DNA of 64,000 bases, from NCBI GenBank assembly GCA_900550035.1, contig URQS01000003.1, positions 23,547 through 87,546 on the forward strand, written 5' to 3'. The translations under genes and the position numbers were made by a program. Below are positions 9,377 to 19,341 of this stretch, in pieces (within the stretch, counting starts at the first letter, position 1; the number at the start of each line of letters is the position of its first letter). The notes under the pieces were generated by a model. It saw only the letters and a program-made list of their open reading frames with translations, was not told the DNA's origin and made no database searches. Source of the DNA: an uncultured Prevotella sp. (GTDB lineage: Bacteria > Bacteroidota > Bacteroidia > Bacteroidales > Bacteroidaceae).

Positions 9377-10543
9377 ATGAAATTAAAGAGTATAAATGAA
9401 CTTGCACGTGACTATGAGGATCTTGTAAACCGTCATAATGAGGCCGAGACCAGTGTAAATGGTATTTATTGCCGTTATAAGCATCCTGTGCTTACGGCAG
9501 AGCATGCCCCGCTGATTTGGCGGTATGACATGAACGAGAATGATAACCCGTTGTGTGAGGAACGCATTTCAATAAATGCCGTGTTTAACTCAGGTGCAAT
9601 AAAACTGGACGGGAAGTACTATCTTATGGCACGTGTCGAAGGCGCCGACCGCAAGTCATTCTTCGCCATTGCAGAGAGTGACAGTCCTACGGAGGGCTTC
9701 CGCTTTTGGGAATATCCGGTCATGATGCCTGAGACACCGGGGGAAATAGATACGAACATGTACGATGCCAGACTGACAAAGCACGAAGACGGATATATCT
9801 ATGCCTTGTTCTGTGCCGAGCGTAAAGATCCGTCCGCAGAGCCGGGCGACCTTTCTTCGGCGGTTGCAGCAGCGGCAATAGCGAGGACTAAGGACCTTAA
9901 GACATGGGAGCGTCTTGATGACGTGAAGACAGATACGCAGCAGCGCAACGTCGTTCTTCATCCAGAGTTCGTAAATGGCAAGTATGTGCTTTACACGCGT
10001 CCGCAGGACGGCTTCATAGATACGGGCAACGGAGGCGGAATAGGTTGGGCGCCGATAGATGATATCTGTCATGCTGAGATTCATGATGAAAGGATTATCA
10101 ATGTGCGTAAGTATCATACTATAAAAGAAGTGAAGAACGGAGAGGGCCCCCATCCTATAAAGACTTCGCGCGGCTGGCTGCATCTCGCTCATGGTGTGCG
10201 CGGCTGCGCGGCAGGGCTTCGCTATGTGCTGTATCTCTATGTCACGGCTCTTGACAATCCTTCCAAGGTGATAGCGGAGCCGGCTGGATACTTCATGGCT
10301 CCCTTGGGCGAAGAGCGTGTCGGTGATGTCAGCAACGTTCTTTTCTCAAACGGCTGGATAGAAGACAACGGTAGGGTATATATCTATTACGCATCGAGCG
10401 ACACACGCCTTCATGTGGCAGAGTCAACCGTAGAGCGACTTTTGGACTATTGTTTCAACACACCTTCCGACGGGTTGCGCTCCATAGAGTCTGTTAAGGC
10501 TATATATAGGCTTGTGGACAAGAACAAGAGATTACAACAATAA
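9377..10543 (+). CDS. GH130 phosphorylase, probable 4-O-beta-D-mannosyl-D-glucose phosphorylase
   Basis: 388 residues without a signal peptide, so cytoplasmic. The five-bladed propeller family GH130 is recognised from CRYKHPVLT near residue 32, the catalytic Asp130 in NMYDARLT, VVLHPEF, the phosphate-side motif GEGPHPIKT and LAHGVRGC. Members of GH130 subfamily 1 split beta-1,4-mannosyl-glucose with phosphate into mannose-1-phosphate and glucose, which completes beta-mannan or glucomannan breakdown inside the cell. The gene is 9 bp from a sugar symporter gene, consistent with uptake followed by phosphorolysis. Subfamily 1 is preferred over the mannan phosphorylases because of its length and its N-terminal helix. 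Confidence 0.9.
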   Translation: MKLKSINELARDYEDLVNRHNEAETSVNGIYCRYKHPVLTAEHAPLIWRYDMNENDNPLCEERISINAVFNSGAIKLDGKYYLMARVEGADRKSFFAIAESDSPTEGFRFWEYPVMMPETPGEIDTNMYDARLTKHEDGYIYALFCAERKDPSAEPGDLSSAVAAAAIARTKDLKTWERLDDVKTDTQQRNVVLHPEFVNGKYVLYTRPQDGFIDTGNGGGIGWAPIDDICHAEIHDERIINVRKYHTIKEVKNGEGPHPIKTSRGWLHLAHGVRGCAAGLRYVLYLYVTALDNPSKVIAEPAGYFMAPLGEERVGDVSNVLFSNGWIEDNGRVYIYYASSDTRLHVAESTVERLLDYCFNTPSDGLRSIESVKAIYRLVDKNKRLQQ

Positions 10544-10552
10544 TTATAATAT

Positions 10553-11926
10553 ATGGCTACGTTAAAAGAGAAAATCGGATATGGGCTTGGCGACATGTCG
10601 TCATCCATGTTCTGGAAAATATTCAGCTATTATCTTCCTATCTTTTACAGTGACGTCTTCGGGCTTAGTCTCGGGGCAACGGCAGTGCTGATGCTTGTGA
10701 CACGTATATGGGATACCGTCTCCGATCCGGTGATGGGCATCATTGCCGACCGCACCGATACAAGATGGGGCAAGTACCGTCCTTGGCTGTTGTGGATGGC
10801 TGTTCCGTTTGCAGTTGCAGGATGCCTGTTGTTTATAATCCCGCAGTGTGGCGAGACAGGGCGTTTGGCCTGGGCTTACTTCACATATATGCTTATGATG
10901 ACAGTCTATACCGCAATCAATGTGCCCTATGGCTCTATGCTCGGTGTGGTTACGGATAATTCAGATGAGAAGACGGTCTTTTCGAGTTACCGGATGTTCT
11001 TTGCCTATGCCGGCTCGTTCGTTGCAGTCTTTGCATGGGAGCCTTTGGTAAAGTTCTTTACGGATTTGTGCGGTGGAGATACTCCGCTTATTGCCTTGCA
11101 GCATGGCTGGCAGTATGCCATGGTTGTAATCTCTGCGGCAACCCTTATCCTCTTCCTGCTCTGTTTCCGGATGACGCGCGAGCATGTACGGCCGCCCAAG
11201 ACCGGTTCTGTATGGGAAGACCTTAAGGCACTTGCCTCAAATTCTCCATGGTGGCTGATTACCTCGGCGGCTCTTTGTACAAATCTTTTCTGTACGCTTC
11301 GCGGTTCGGTTGCAGCATATTACTTTAAATACTATATAGGTGAAACGGCTCATATAGACCTCGGTTTCACGTCTTTCCTGTTCTTTGCGGGCATCTTCCT
11401 TGCCGTGGGAGAGGTGTGCAATATGATTGGTGTGGTGCTTGCCGTGCCGATGTCATTCCGGCTTGGTAAGCGAAATACTTTCATTGTCTCGGCTGCATTG
11501 CTGGCATTGCTGTCTGTGGCGTTCTTTTATGTTCCGATGACCAATGCTGGTTTCTTTGCAATACTCATCCTTCAGGTGTTAATAAGCATACTTACTGGTA
11601 TCGTGTCTCCGCTTGTATGGTCGATGTATGCAGACGTTGCCGACTATTCTTCCAAAAAGCACGGCACTTCATCGACAGGTCTGATATTCTCTTCCGGTTC
11701 CATGGCACAGAAGTTCGGCGGTGCGGTTGCCGGTGCGGCAGTGCTTTGGATACTTGCAGCCTTCGGCCTTGTGCCCAACGCTCCGCAGCAGAGCGACACC
11801 GCCATGCTTGGCATACGTCTTGTCATGAGCTATATACCGGCAGCCGTGGCAGTTCTTGAAATAGTTATACTCTTGGCTTATCCTTTGGGAAAGAAGCCAA
11901 GAACAGACAACGGATGTCAGAAATGA
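10553..11926 (+). CDS. GPH-family (MelB-like) sugar:cation symporter
   Basis: 457 residues with about twelve hydrophobic segments. The start (LKEKIGYGLGDMSSSMFWK) and the loop RTDTRWGKYRPWLLWMA are signatures of the glycoside-pentoside-hexuronide symporter branch of the major facilitator superfamily. It should carry disaccharides or short oligosaccharides across the inner membrane, here most likely mannosyl-glucose or mannobiose for the GH130 enzyme encoded 9 bp upstream. Similar GH130-GPH pairs are common in Bacteroidota mannan loci. The stop codon overlaps the GH78 start. Confidence 0.9.
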   Translation: MATLKEKIGYGLGDMSSSMFWKIFSYYLPIFYSDVFGLSLGATAVLMLVTRIWDTVSDPVMGIIADRTDTRWGKYRPWLLWMAVPFAVAGCLLFIIPQCGETGRLAWAYFTYMLMMTVYTAINVPYGSMLGVVTDNSDEKTVFSSYRMFFAYAGSFVAVFAWEPLVKFFTDLCGGDTPLIALQHGWQYAMVVISAATLILFLLCFRMTREHVRPPKTGSVWEDLKALASNSPWWLITSAALCTNLFCTLRGSVAAYYFKYYIGETAHIDLGFTSFLFFAGIFLAVGEVCNMIGVVLAVPMSFRLGKRNTFIVSAALLALLSVAFFYVPMTNAGFFAILILQVLISILTGIVSPLVWSMYADVADYSSKKHGTSSTGLIFSSGSMAQKFGGAVAGAAVLWILAAFGLVPNAPQQSDTAMLGIRLVMSYIPAAVAVLEIVILLAYPLGKKPRTDNGCQK

Positions 11927-14508
11927 AAAGATTTGCATTATATCTTAAGATTGTCCCGGCAGCCTGTGCCGTGATGTTCTCGCTTGCGTTGCATGCCGGT
12001 ACTGACAACCTGCGTTGCGAGTATATGACAAATCCTGTAGGCGTGGATGCGGCTCATCCACGTCTAAGCTGGACCTTGCCGGGATTGAAAGACAAGATAC
12101 GTGTCGTCATGTCGGAAGACAGTCTTGCCGTGGCCGGAGCCGTATACGGAACAAAGCCCGGGCATTCGGACCGTATGCGTGTATACGAGCTCGCCCCGGG
12201 TACGCAGGAGTTTGCCGTTGATGACTTTAATCCGGCTCCTGCACGCAGATATTACTGGCGCGTATTCTTCGGAAAGCGCGGTTCCACAGTTGCAAGCTTT
12301 GTTACAAACCTGCCGCTGGGCAGTGCGAGGTGGATTACCGACGGCAACGATGCCGCTTACCGCCCGTTGGCATTGTACCGCCATACGGTAAACGTGTCCA
12401 AACCTGTAAAAGAAGCGTTTATCACCGTTGCTTCCGCAGGTCTTCACGAAATTATGCTTAACGGAAGGAAAGTTGGCAACCACCGCCTTGACCCTATGTT
12501 CACGCGCTTTGACCGACGCGTGCTCTCCGTCATGCACGATGTTACCGGACTTATGCGCGAGGGCGGCAACGTTGTTACTGTGGAGCTTGGCAACGGGTGG
12601 TACAATCACCAGTCAACGGCGGTGTGGTTCTTCCACGAAGCATCGTGGCGCAACCGTCCGCGCTTTGCTGCCAATCTGCTGATACGCTATGAGGACGGCA
12701 CGGAGGAGCATGTGGTGACCGACGGCAGTTGGCAGACGGCAGAAAGCAGCACGGTCTTCTCAAGCATATATACGGCAGAGCATTACGATGCCCGCTTGTA
12801 TCCGCAGGAGTCGTCGTGGCACGGTGTCACCGAAACCGTCTGTCCCGCACGTGTCGTCTCTTCGCAGGTCATGCATCCCATTAGGCTTACCGCCGTTTAC
12901 AAGGCGGATAAGATAGACCGCCTATCCGATACCCTTGCCGTTTATCATTTTCCTAAGAACATTGCCGGTGTCACACGCCTGCGTGTACGTGGACCTCGCG
13001 GTACGGTGGTGAGGCTTAAACATGGTGAGATGCTTTATGCCGACGGGCGTGTTAACATGGAAAATATTGACTATCACTATCGCCCGACTGATGACAGTGA
13101 CCCGTTTCAGACAGATGTTGTTACGCTGAGCGGTGGCGATGACGGGTTTGCAGCGCGGTTTGGCTATAAAGGCTTTCAGTATGTCGAGGTAAGCTCTTCC
13201 GCACCTTTGGAACTTACCCGGGAGAGTCTTGTTGCCGAAGAGATGCACAGCGATGTGCCACGCATCGGATATTGGCATTCGTCATCTGAATATCTTAATA
13301 AGCTTCTTGAGGCGACACAGAATTCTTATCTCAGCAATCTCTTCGGTTATCCTACCGACTGTCCGCAGCGTGAGAAGAACGGCTGGACGGCAGATGCCTA
13401 CCTCGCCCTTGAGACGGGAATGGCATACAATGACGTTGTTACCGTTTATGAGAAGTGGCTGGCTGACTTCCGCGACGAGCAGCGTCCTGACGGCACACTG
13501 CCATGTATTATCCCGACGGACAAGTGGGGATACGACTGGGCGAACGGTGTAGACTGGACAAGTGCCACGGTTATCATTCCATGGCAGATATATTGCTGGC
13601 ATGGAGACCGCAGGCTTCTTGAACGCCATTACGGCTGCATGGACAGATACGTACGCCACATAGAGACTGTTGCCAAAGACAACCTTACCGACTGGGGGCT
13701 TGGCGACTGGATACCCGTAAGGACAACGAGCGACTTGTGTTACACCACGTCTGTCTACTATTATGTCGATGCGGTAATAATGTCAAAGGTGGCAAGACTT
13801 CTTGGAAAAGATGCCGACGCTCTTCATTATTCATGTCTTGCCGATGACATACGCTCGGCGATAAACCGCCGCTTTCTCGATGCCGGAAAAGGCTTGTATG
13901 CCGGCGGCACGCAGACAGAACTTTCCATGGCACTGTATTGGGGCATTGCTCCTGACTCACTTCGTACAAAAGTTGCCTCGCAACTTAATGAGCGCGTTGT
14001 TGCCGACGGCTTTCATCTCGATGTGGGAGTGCACGGCTGCAAGGCACTGTTAGGTGCGCTGTCCGACAACGGATATGCGGATACCGCCTACAAGGTTGTA
14101 TGCCAGAAAACATATCCGTCGTGGGGATATTGGATTAGTCAAGGTGCAACCACCCTCCATGAGAACTGGAAGACCGATGTCGTAATAGACAACTCGCTTA
14201 ACCACATAATGTTCGGAGAAGTGGGAGCGTGGCTCTTCAAGTCGCTTGCCGGAATAACGCCGGATGAGACGGCACCTGGGTTCAGGCTCGTCAACGTCCG
14301 TCCCTACTTTCCCGCAGACCTTGACAGCCTTGAGGTGAGCCGTGAGACATATTACGGCAGGCTTGAAACCTCGTGGCGACGCGACGGCGGTGTGATAAGA
14401 TATACGATAAGCGTGCCTGCTGCGATGACGGCAAACCTTGTGCTGCCCGACGGCAAGGCGCATATAATAAGAGGTGCAAGTAAAACATTTAATATAAAAT
14501 CAAGATGA
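11923..14508 (+). CDS. GH78 alpha-L-rhamnosidase
   Basis: The ATG at 11923 forms an ATGA overlap with the symporter stop and gives a good signal peptide (MKRFALYLKIVPAACA...); an ATG nine bases earlier is possible. The order of domains is typical for GH78: LRCEYMTNPVGVD at the mature start (Ig-like domain), an N-terminal beta domain with WRVFFG, a carbohydrate-binding-like segment with LNGRKVGNHRLDPMFT, and an alpha/alpha6 barrel with PTDCPQREKNGWTADA, which carries the general acid region, and GATTLHENW, which carries the general base Glu. A short C-terminal beta domain closes the protein (about 860 residues). Rhamnose is not a normal part of plain beta-mannan, so this gene hints at a mixed or decorated substrate. 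Confidence 0.92.
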   Translation: MKRFALYLKIVPAACAVMFSLALHAGTDNLRCEYMTNPVGVDAAHPRLSWTLPGLKDKIRVVMSEDSLAVAGAVYGTKPGHSDRMRVYELAPGTQEFAVDDFNPAPARRYYWRVFFGKRGSTVASFVTNLPLGSARWITDGNDAAYRPLALYRHTVNVSKPVKEAFITVASAGLHEIMLNGRKVGNHRLDPMFTRFDRRVLSVMHDVTGLMREGGNVVTVELGNGWYNHQSTAVWFFHEASWRNRPRFAANLLIRYEDGTEEHVVTDGSWQTAESSTVFSSIYTAEHYDARLYPQESSWHGVTETVCPARVVSSQVMHPIRLTAVYKADKIDRLSDTLAVYHFPKNIAGVTRLRVRGPRGTVVRLKHGEMLYADGRVNMENIDYHYRPTDDSDPFQTDVVTLSGGDDGFAARFGYKGFQYVEVSSSAPLELTRESLVAEEMHSDVPRIGYWHSSSEYLNKLLEATQNSYLSNLFGYPTDCPQREKNGWTADAYLALETGMAYNDVVTVYEKWLADFRDEQRPDGTLPCIIPTDKWGYDWANGVDWTSATVIIPWQIYCWHGDRRLLERHYGCMDRYVRHIETVAKDNLTDWGLGDWIPVRTTSDLCYTTSVYYYVDAVIMSKVARLLGKDADALHYSCLADDIRSAINRRFLDAGKGLYAGGTQTELSMALYWGIAPDSLRTKVASQLNERVVADGFHLDVGVHGCKALLGALSDNGYADTAYKVVCQKTYPSWGYWISQGATTLHENWKTDVVIDNSLNHIMFGEVGAWLFKSLAGITPDETAPGFRLVNVRPYFPADLDSLEVSRETYYGRLETSWRRDGGVIRYTISVPAAMTANLVLPDGKAHIIRGASKTFNIKSR

Positions 14509-16436
14509 CAAGGAGAATAAGAATAATATTGCTGATGATTGCCGCCGTGCTTCCTGCGACGGCTCAGTTGCGGCTTCCTGCGATAATGTCAGACCACATG
14601 GTAATACAGCGCAACGAGAAGATACGCTTTTGGGGCTGGGCGGACAAAGGTGCGCGGGTAACGGTGGCTTTAGCCGGAAACACCGCATCTGCCAAGGCCG
14701 CACGTGACGGGCGCTGGAGTGTACAGCTGCCCGCGTTGCCGGCAGGCGGACCGTATACTGTGACTGTAAGTTCGAAAAAAGAGACAATAACCCTTGACGA
14801 TGTTCTTGTGGGCGAAGTGTGGATATGCAGCGGACAGTCCAACATGGAGTTCATGCTCCGTTCGATAAACAACGCTGACGAGGAGATTCGTTCAGCAACA
14901 AACGGCAACATCCGTTCGTTCGACGTACAGAAGGATATGGCGCGCTTTCCGAAGGATGATCTGAAAGGCGACTGGAAGATATGCTCTCCGCAGACGGCCG
15001 GCAACTTCTCTGCCGTGGGATATCTCTTCTGCCGCGAGATTGCCGAACGTCTTAACGTCCCTGTGGGACTGATAAACACGTCATGGGGAGGTACCGACAT
15101 AGAAAGCTGGATGAGCATGGAGACGATAGATGCCTTCCCGAAATACCGCCGTCTCATGACACGTCTGCGCTCGGAGGAGCTTGAGGCTTATCTCGCACGT
15201 GGTAAGGAGGTGGAGGCTGCGTTCTTGAAAGCCATCGCCGATGAGCCGGGTGAGAAGGAGCAGTGGTATCTTCCTTCGTACTCCAAGAGCGACTGGAAAC
15301 CCCTGCGTGTGCCCGGGCTGTGGACCGACGATGCCCTTTCGGGTGTTGACGGCGTGGTGTGGACAACGGTGGAGTTCAGCGTCCCCGAGGCTCTTGCCGG
15401 ACAGCCGGCGATACTTAGTCTTGGGATGATAGACGATGACGACGTCACTTGGATAAACGGAACTAAGGTCGGCTCAACCGTGGGCTATGACATAAAGCGC
15501 CGCTACACGGTGCCCTCGGGCGTGTTGAAGGCTGGCAAGAATGAACTTACGGTGAAAATTGTCGACAACCATGCCGGTGGCGGATGCTACGGCTCAAGCG
15601 ACTTGTTCTTCCTGCAGGTAGGTCAGGAACGCCTGTCCATACTCGGCGACGGCTGGAAATACAAGATTGCCGTTGACAATGAGGCGTTCGAATACGTGGA
15701 AGACGGTCCCAACGCCTTTCCCTCCCGCCTGTTCAATGCCATGGTGGCTCCCATTGCCGGATATCCTGCACGTGGCTTCGTGTGGTATCAGGGAGAGAAC
15801 AACGCCCCGCGGGCAGAGGAGTATTACCGCCTTTTCCCGGCAATGATAAACGACTGGCGGAGCCGCTGGAACCGTGCAGACATGCCGTTCTACTGGGTTC
15901 AGCTTGCCAACTACATGCCTTCAGACGAGCATCCTTCGGCAAGCAACTGGGCGGTGTTGCGCGATGCCCAGAACTCGGCACGCAGTCTGCCGCATACGGG
16001 ACAGGCTGTGATAATAGACGTGGGTGATGCCGATGACATACATCCGCGTGACAAGCAGACGGTGGGTCATCGTCTTGCGTGCCTTGCCCTGCACAACGAC
16101 TACGGCATGGCGGACATATACTGTGAAAGTCCGCAGCCGCTTAAAGCTGTGAAGCATGGCGATAACGTGCTTGTAACGTTTGAAAATGTTGCCGGAGGAC
16201 TAAAGGCAAAGAGCCGTTACGGATATGTCTGCGGCTTTGCCGTTGCGGGTAAAGACGGCAAATACCGCTGGGTAAGGGCAGAGACGTCAGGAATCGATGC
16301 CGTGCTGCTCGACTGTACCGGCATCGACAATCCAAAGTCTGTCCGCTATGCCTGGGCTGATAATCCTGACGATGCCAACCTATACAACAGCGCCGGACTG
16401 CCTGCTGCACCGTTTGAGAAAGCCGTGGAGGAATGA
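14505..16436 (+). CDS. SASA-family carbohydrate acetylesterase (sialate O-acetylesterase-like)
   Basis: 643 residues with a signal peptide (cleavage near ATAQ). An N-terminal beta domain is followed by the SGNH catalytic core: WICSGQSNMEF with the nucleophile Ser, TSWGGTDIESWMS, and far downstream DDIHPRDKQTVGHRLA with the Asp-His pair. Between the two halves of the esterase lies a jelly-roll insert (about residues 255-370, with VDGVVWTTVEF and DDDDVTWINGTKVG). Despite the family name, members in plant-glycan loci are thought to remove acetyl groups from polysaccharides; acetylated mannan would fit here. The start overlaps the GH78 stop by four bases (ATGA). Confidence 0.88.
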   Translation: MTRRIRIILLMIAAVLPATAQLRLPAIMSDHMVIQRNEKIRFWGWADKGARVTVALAGNTASAKAARDGRWSVQLPALPAGGPYTVTVSSKKETITLDDVLVGEVWICSGQSNMEFMLRSINNADEEIRSATNGNIRSFDVQKDMARFPKDDLKGDWKICSPQTAGNFSAVGYLFCREIAERLNVPVGLINTSWGGTDIESWMSMETIDAFPKYRRLMTRLRSEELEAYLARGKEVEAAFLKAIADEPGEKEQWYLPSYSKSDWKPLRVPGLWTDDALSGVDGVVWTTVEFSVPEALAGQPAILSLGMIDDDDVTWINGTKVGSTVGYDIKRRYTVPSGVLKAGKNELTVKIVDNHAGGGCYGSSDLFFLQVGQERLSILGDGWKYKIAVDNEAFEYVEDGPNAFPSRLFNAMVAPIAGYPARGFVWYQGENNAPRAEEYYRLFPAMINDWRSRWNRADMPFYWVQLANYMPSDEHPSASNWAVLRDAQNSARSLPHTGQAVIIDVGDADDIHPRDKQTVGHRLACLALHNDYGMADIYCESPQPLKAVKHGDNVLVTFENVAGGLKAKSRYGYVCGFAVAGKDGKYRWVRAETSGIDAVLLDCTGIDNPKSVRYAWADNPDDANLYNSAGLPAAPFEKAVEE

Positions 16437-16524
16437 GGTCCACGGAATACATAGACAAAGAACGGGATGTTTTGACACACCTTTAATAATAGGGCATTTT
16501 GCATAATTAAAGCATAAGAAACCA

Positions 16525-17250
16525 ATGAAACCATACAAGTTTGAACCATATCTGAAGACAACGATATGGGGCGGATACCGTATAGCGCCGTTTAAGGGAA
16601 TATATACGGCGCAGCCCAACATAGGAGAATCGTGGGAGATATCCGGCGTGCCGGGGCATGAGAGCGATGTCGGGGCGAAGATATATGCAGGGCTGAAGAA
16701 GGGCATAACGCCCGAAGACTATGAGCGCATGGCTACGGCGGAACCCGTTGGCGGACGCTCGCCCATGCAGAATGTCATAGCCACCCACGAGGCACATCAG
16801 GGCGACCTGTTCTTCCTTCCGGCCGGGCGTCTCCACGCCATAGGCGCCGGCAACTTCCTTGCCGAGATACAGCAGACGAGCGACATAACATACCGCGTGT
16901 ACGACTTCGGCAGGAAAGACGCTCACGGCAATCCGTGCGAACTGCACGTTGCAGAGGCACGCGACGCCATAGCCTACAGGGTATGGCCCGAGTACCGCAC
17001 GTCTTACGACTCTACAAAACCCACGTCGCAGCTCATAAACTGCCCCTATTTCAACGTAAACCGCGTGGTGGTGCAGATGGCGGCACAGATAGATTTCAAT
17101 GCCGACTCGTTTGTTGTCGTGATGTGCCTTTGGGGTGAAGCCAACATCAACGGCGTGCGTGTCAGCCGCGGCGAGACGCTGCTCGTGGCGGCATGCGAGA
17201 ATGTTTTATATATTTTTGGTAACGCGACGTTCCTCACGGCGACTATGTGA
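16525..17250 (+). CDS. manA: Mannose-6-phosphate isomerase (class I, short type) with an internal deletion
   Basis: Both ends are clearly ManA: FEPYLKTTIWGG and NIGESWEISGVPGHES at the start, then GDLFFLPAGRLHAIGAG, LAEIQQTSDITYRVYDF and CPYFNVNRV. The protein has only 241 residues, whereas Bacteroidota ManA proteins usually have about 320. The missing part lies between residues about 48 and 50, where the text jumps from GHESDV to GAKIYAGLKKG. It normally holds the IQVHP motif and the TEMWY glutamate, that is, most of the zinc ligands; only the ligand in GRLHAIG (His104) remains. The frame is intact. The enzyme, which links mannose-6-phosphate to fructose-6-phosphate, is therefore probably inactive unless the gap is an assembly artefact. 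Confidence 0.85.
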   Translation: MKPYKFEPYLKTTIWGGYRIAPFKGIYTAQPNIGESWEISGVPGHESDVGAKIYAGLKKGITPEDYERMATAEPVGGRSPMQNVIATHEAHQGDLFFLPAGRLHAIGAGNFLAEIQQTSDITYRVYDFGRKDAHGNPCELHVAEARDAIAYRVWPEYRTSYDSTKPTSQLINCPYFNVNRVVVQMAAQIDFNADSFVVVMCLWGEANINGVRVSRGETLLVAACENVLYIFGNATFLTATM

Positions 17251-17273
17251 GGATGTCTTAAAAATATGATTTT

Positions 17274-19232
17274 ATGAAAAGAAACATTTGCGTCTCTGCG
17301 GTGTCACTGCTCATATTGCAGGGCATTTCCGCGCAGGACGGCCTTATTGGCAATGCTGTGAGAAATCTTCCGCTGCTGGCTCCGGCGGGCACGGAGATAC
17401 ACTATCAGGGAAGCATAGACAAGACGGGCGGCAATGCCGATTGGGACTGGTACCTCTATGAGGACGCCAACCGTGAGTGGGTGGTCCTCGACGTGGACGG
17501 TCCCGGGTGTATACAGAACCTTACGCAGCACCGCTATCTCACGTGCAGCGACCCACTGTTCCGCTTCTATCTCGACGGCAGCAAGGTGGCGCAGTATGAG
17601 GTAAGGCTGTCTGAAATCGGACTGAAGTTCCCTTTCTGCAAGCCGCTTGCCGACAGTTATATTGGTCCCTACGACAACGGGCGCGGACCAATACGTGTGG
17701 CGCGCAGCTTTGTGCCGCTGCCTTTCAACAAGAGTTGCAAGGTTACCACCGACGTGCGCCTCTATGGCAATGACCGTATGCGTGGTGAAAGCGGATGGGG
17801 ACACATCGTGTATCATACGTTCGCATCACCGCAGTCGGACACGCTTGCCGCATATACAGAGAACCTTGAAAACATAAGGCAGTTGAAATCGCATGGTTTC
17901 AGCGTGCCTGTAACCTTACCGTCAGATACTACCGTAATAAGGCGCACAGAACTTCGGCCAGGAGAGGCGTGCCTGTTGGCGAGTATGGATAGAAGTGGTG
18001 TGCTTTCTGCTGTACGGCTGTTTGCAGATAGGATTGATGCGGAAGCGATGCAGACGGTATGGATGGAGATAACGTTCGACGGGCATGATACGCCCGATGT
18101 GCTTTGCCCCATCGGTGCGTTCTTTGGAAACTCGCTTGCTTATAACTCCGTTGAGTATCTGCTCATGGGCGTGACGGAGGGCGGCATGATGTATAACACG
18201 TTCCCCATGCCTTTCTGGCAGGGTGTTACCTTGCGTCTGCACAACCGCGGCACTGTCACGTTCGGGCTTGCCGGCGGTACAGTAGTGCATCGTACCAACA
18301 ACTATCCTTATGAGGCTTCGGGATATTTCCGCAACACACCTTATTATATACGCAGGCATGTGGAAGGCGAAGACAGCCGTGTGGCGCATGCCGACGGTTG
18401 CGGCAAGATGGTTGCGGCACATGTCACATGCTGGGCGGAACGCCCTAATGTGATAAGCTGTGAGGGCGATGTCCACGTTTATATTGACGATGAGCAAACT
18501 CCACGCGTGCAGAGCGACGGCTCGGAAAGCTATGTCTCTTACGGCTGGGGCTTTCCCACACCGCCCGAAGCGCATCCGTTCGGGGGTTACGACGGCTTGC
18601 CTGATAACCCATGGTCTATGACGCGGCTGTGTATATTCGACTGCTATCCCTTTAATAGCAACATTAGTTTTAACATAGAGAGCGGTGAGTACAATAACCA
18701 ATATCTTGAGCATGCAGGTACAATATTCTATTATGGCAAAGACCATGTGCGGGAGGCACTTACCGACTCTATAGTCGTTGCTGACGGCAGTTCACGCCGC
18801 GCCCATAAGTGCCGCATAAAGGGAACTCACCGTATTGCCACTGCAACATCGGTCTATGAGGGAACGTACAACCGCCGTCAGCTCACACATAGCTTCATGT
18901 CTTATGGCGAAGGTGCCGAAATTTCATTCCGTGTAAGCATAAATCCTGCCAACGCCGGGGTGCGCCTGCTGCGCATGAGCAATCAGAGGCAGCCACGTCA
19001 GCTGGCAGAAGTCTATGTCGATGGTGTAAGGGTGGTTGAGCGCAACTGGTATCATGCTGACGGCAACCCGCATATGCAGTGGCTGGACGATAGCTTTGTA
19101 ATACCCGAGCGGTATACTACAGGAAAGAGTTCGATCAGCATTTGCATCGTACCGAAAAGTGTCGGTGGCAATGTGGCATGGACAGATGTGGCATACCGTG
19201 TTTATTCGTTTGACAGTAGGGAAGGCAGATAG
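17274..19232 (+). CDS. DUF2961 protein related to GH172, exported
   Basis: 652 residues with a type-I signal (cleavage near ISAQ). The first half contains the phrases WYLYEDANREWVVLDVDGPG, LDGSKVAQYEV and VPLPFNKSCKV, typical of DUF2961, the double jelly-roll family that includes GH172 alpha-D-fructofuranosidases and difructose-anhydride-forming enzymes. The C-terminal half (about 490-650) forms another beta domain ending in DVAYRVYSFD. Many DUF2961 proteins lie in polysaccharide loci without a known substrate, so no activity is claimed. It is the last gene of the operon and is followed by a strong terminator at 19259. Confidence 0.78.
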   Translation: MKRNICVSAVSLLILQGISAQDGLIGNAVRNLPLLAPAGTEIHYQGSIDKTGGNADWDWYLYEDANREWVVLDVDGPGCIQNLTQHRYLTCSDPLFRFYLDGSKVAQYEVRLSEIGLKFPFCKPLADSYIGPYDNGRGPIRVARSFVPLPFNKSCKVTTDVRLYGNDRMRGESGWGHIVYHTFASPQSDTLAAYTENLENIRQLKSHGFSVPVTLPSDTTVIRRTELRPGEACLLASMDRSGVLSAVRLFADRIDAEAMQTVWMEITFDGHDTPDVLCPIGAFFGNSLAYNSVEYLLMGVTEGGMMYNTFPMPFWQGVTLRLHNRGTVTFGLAGGTVVHRTNNYPYEASGYFRNTPYYIRRHVEGEDSRVAHADGCGKMVAAHVTCWAERPNVISCEGDVHVYIDDEQTPRVQSDGSESYVSYGWGFPTPPEAHPFGGYDGLPDNPWSMTRLCIFDCYPFNSNISFNIESGEYNNQYLEHAGTIFYYGKDHVREALTDSIVVADGSSRRAHKCRIKGTHRIATATSVYEGTYNRRQLTHSFMSYGEGAEISFRVSINPANAGVRLLRMSNQRQPRQLAEVYVDGVRVVERNWYHADGNPHMQWLDDSFVIPERYTTGKSSISICIVPKSVGGNVAWTDVAYRVYSFDSREGR

Positions 19233-19258
19233 ATGTTGTATGGCCTGTACGTAAAAGC

Positions 19259-19292
19259 CCCCTTGCCGTGATGTGGCAAGGGGTGTCTTTTT
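19259..19292 (+). terminator. Rho-independent terminator closing the polysaccharide utilisation operon
   Basis: A perfect 9-bp stem (CCCCTTGCC at 19259-19267 and GGCAAGGGG at 19275-19283) with a 7-base loop is followed by TGTC and a T run, 27 bp after the last operon gene. Confidence 0.9.
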
Positions 19293-19341
19293 GCTTTATA
19301 TGATAATGTATTTATCAGAAATAGTATGCAGCGTAAATCTA

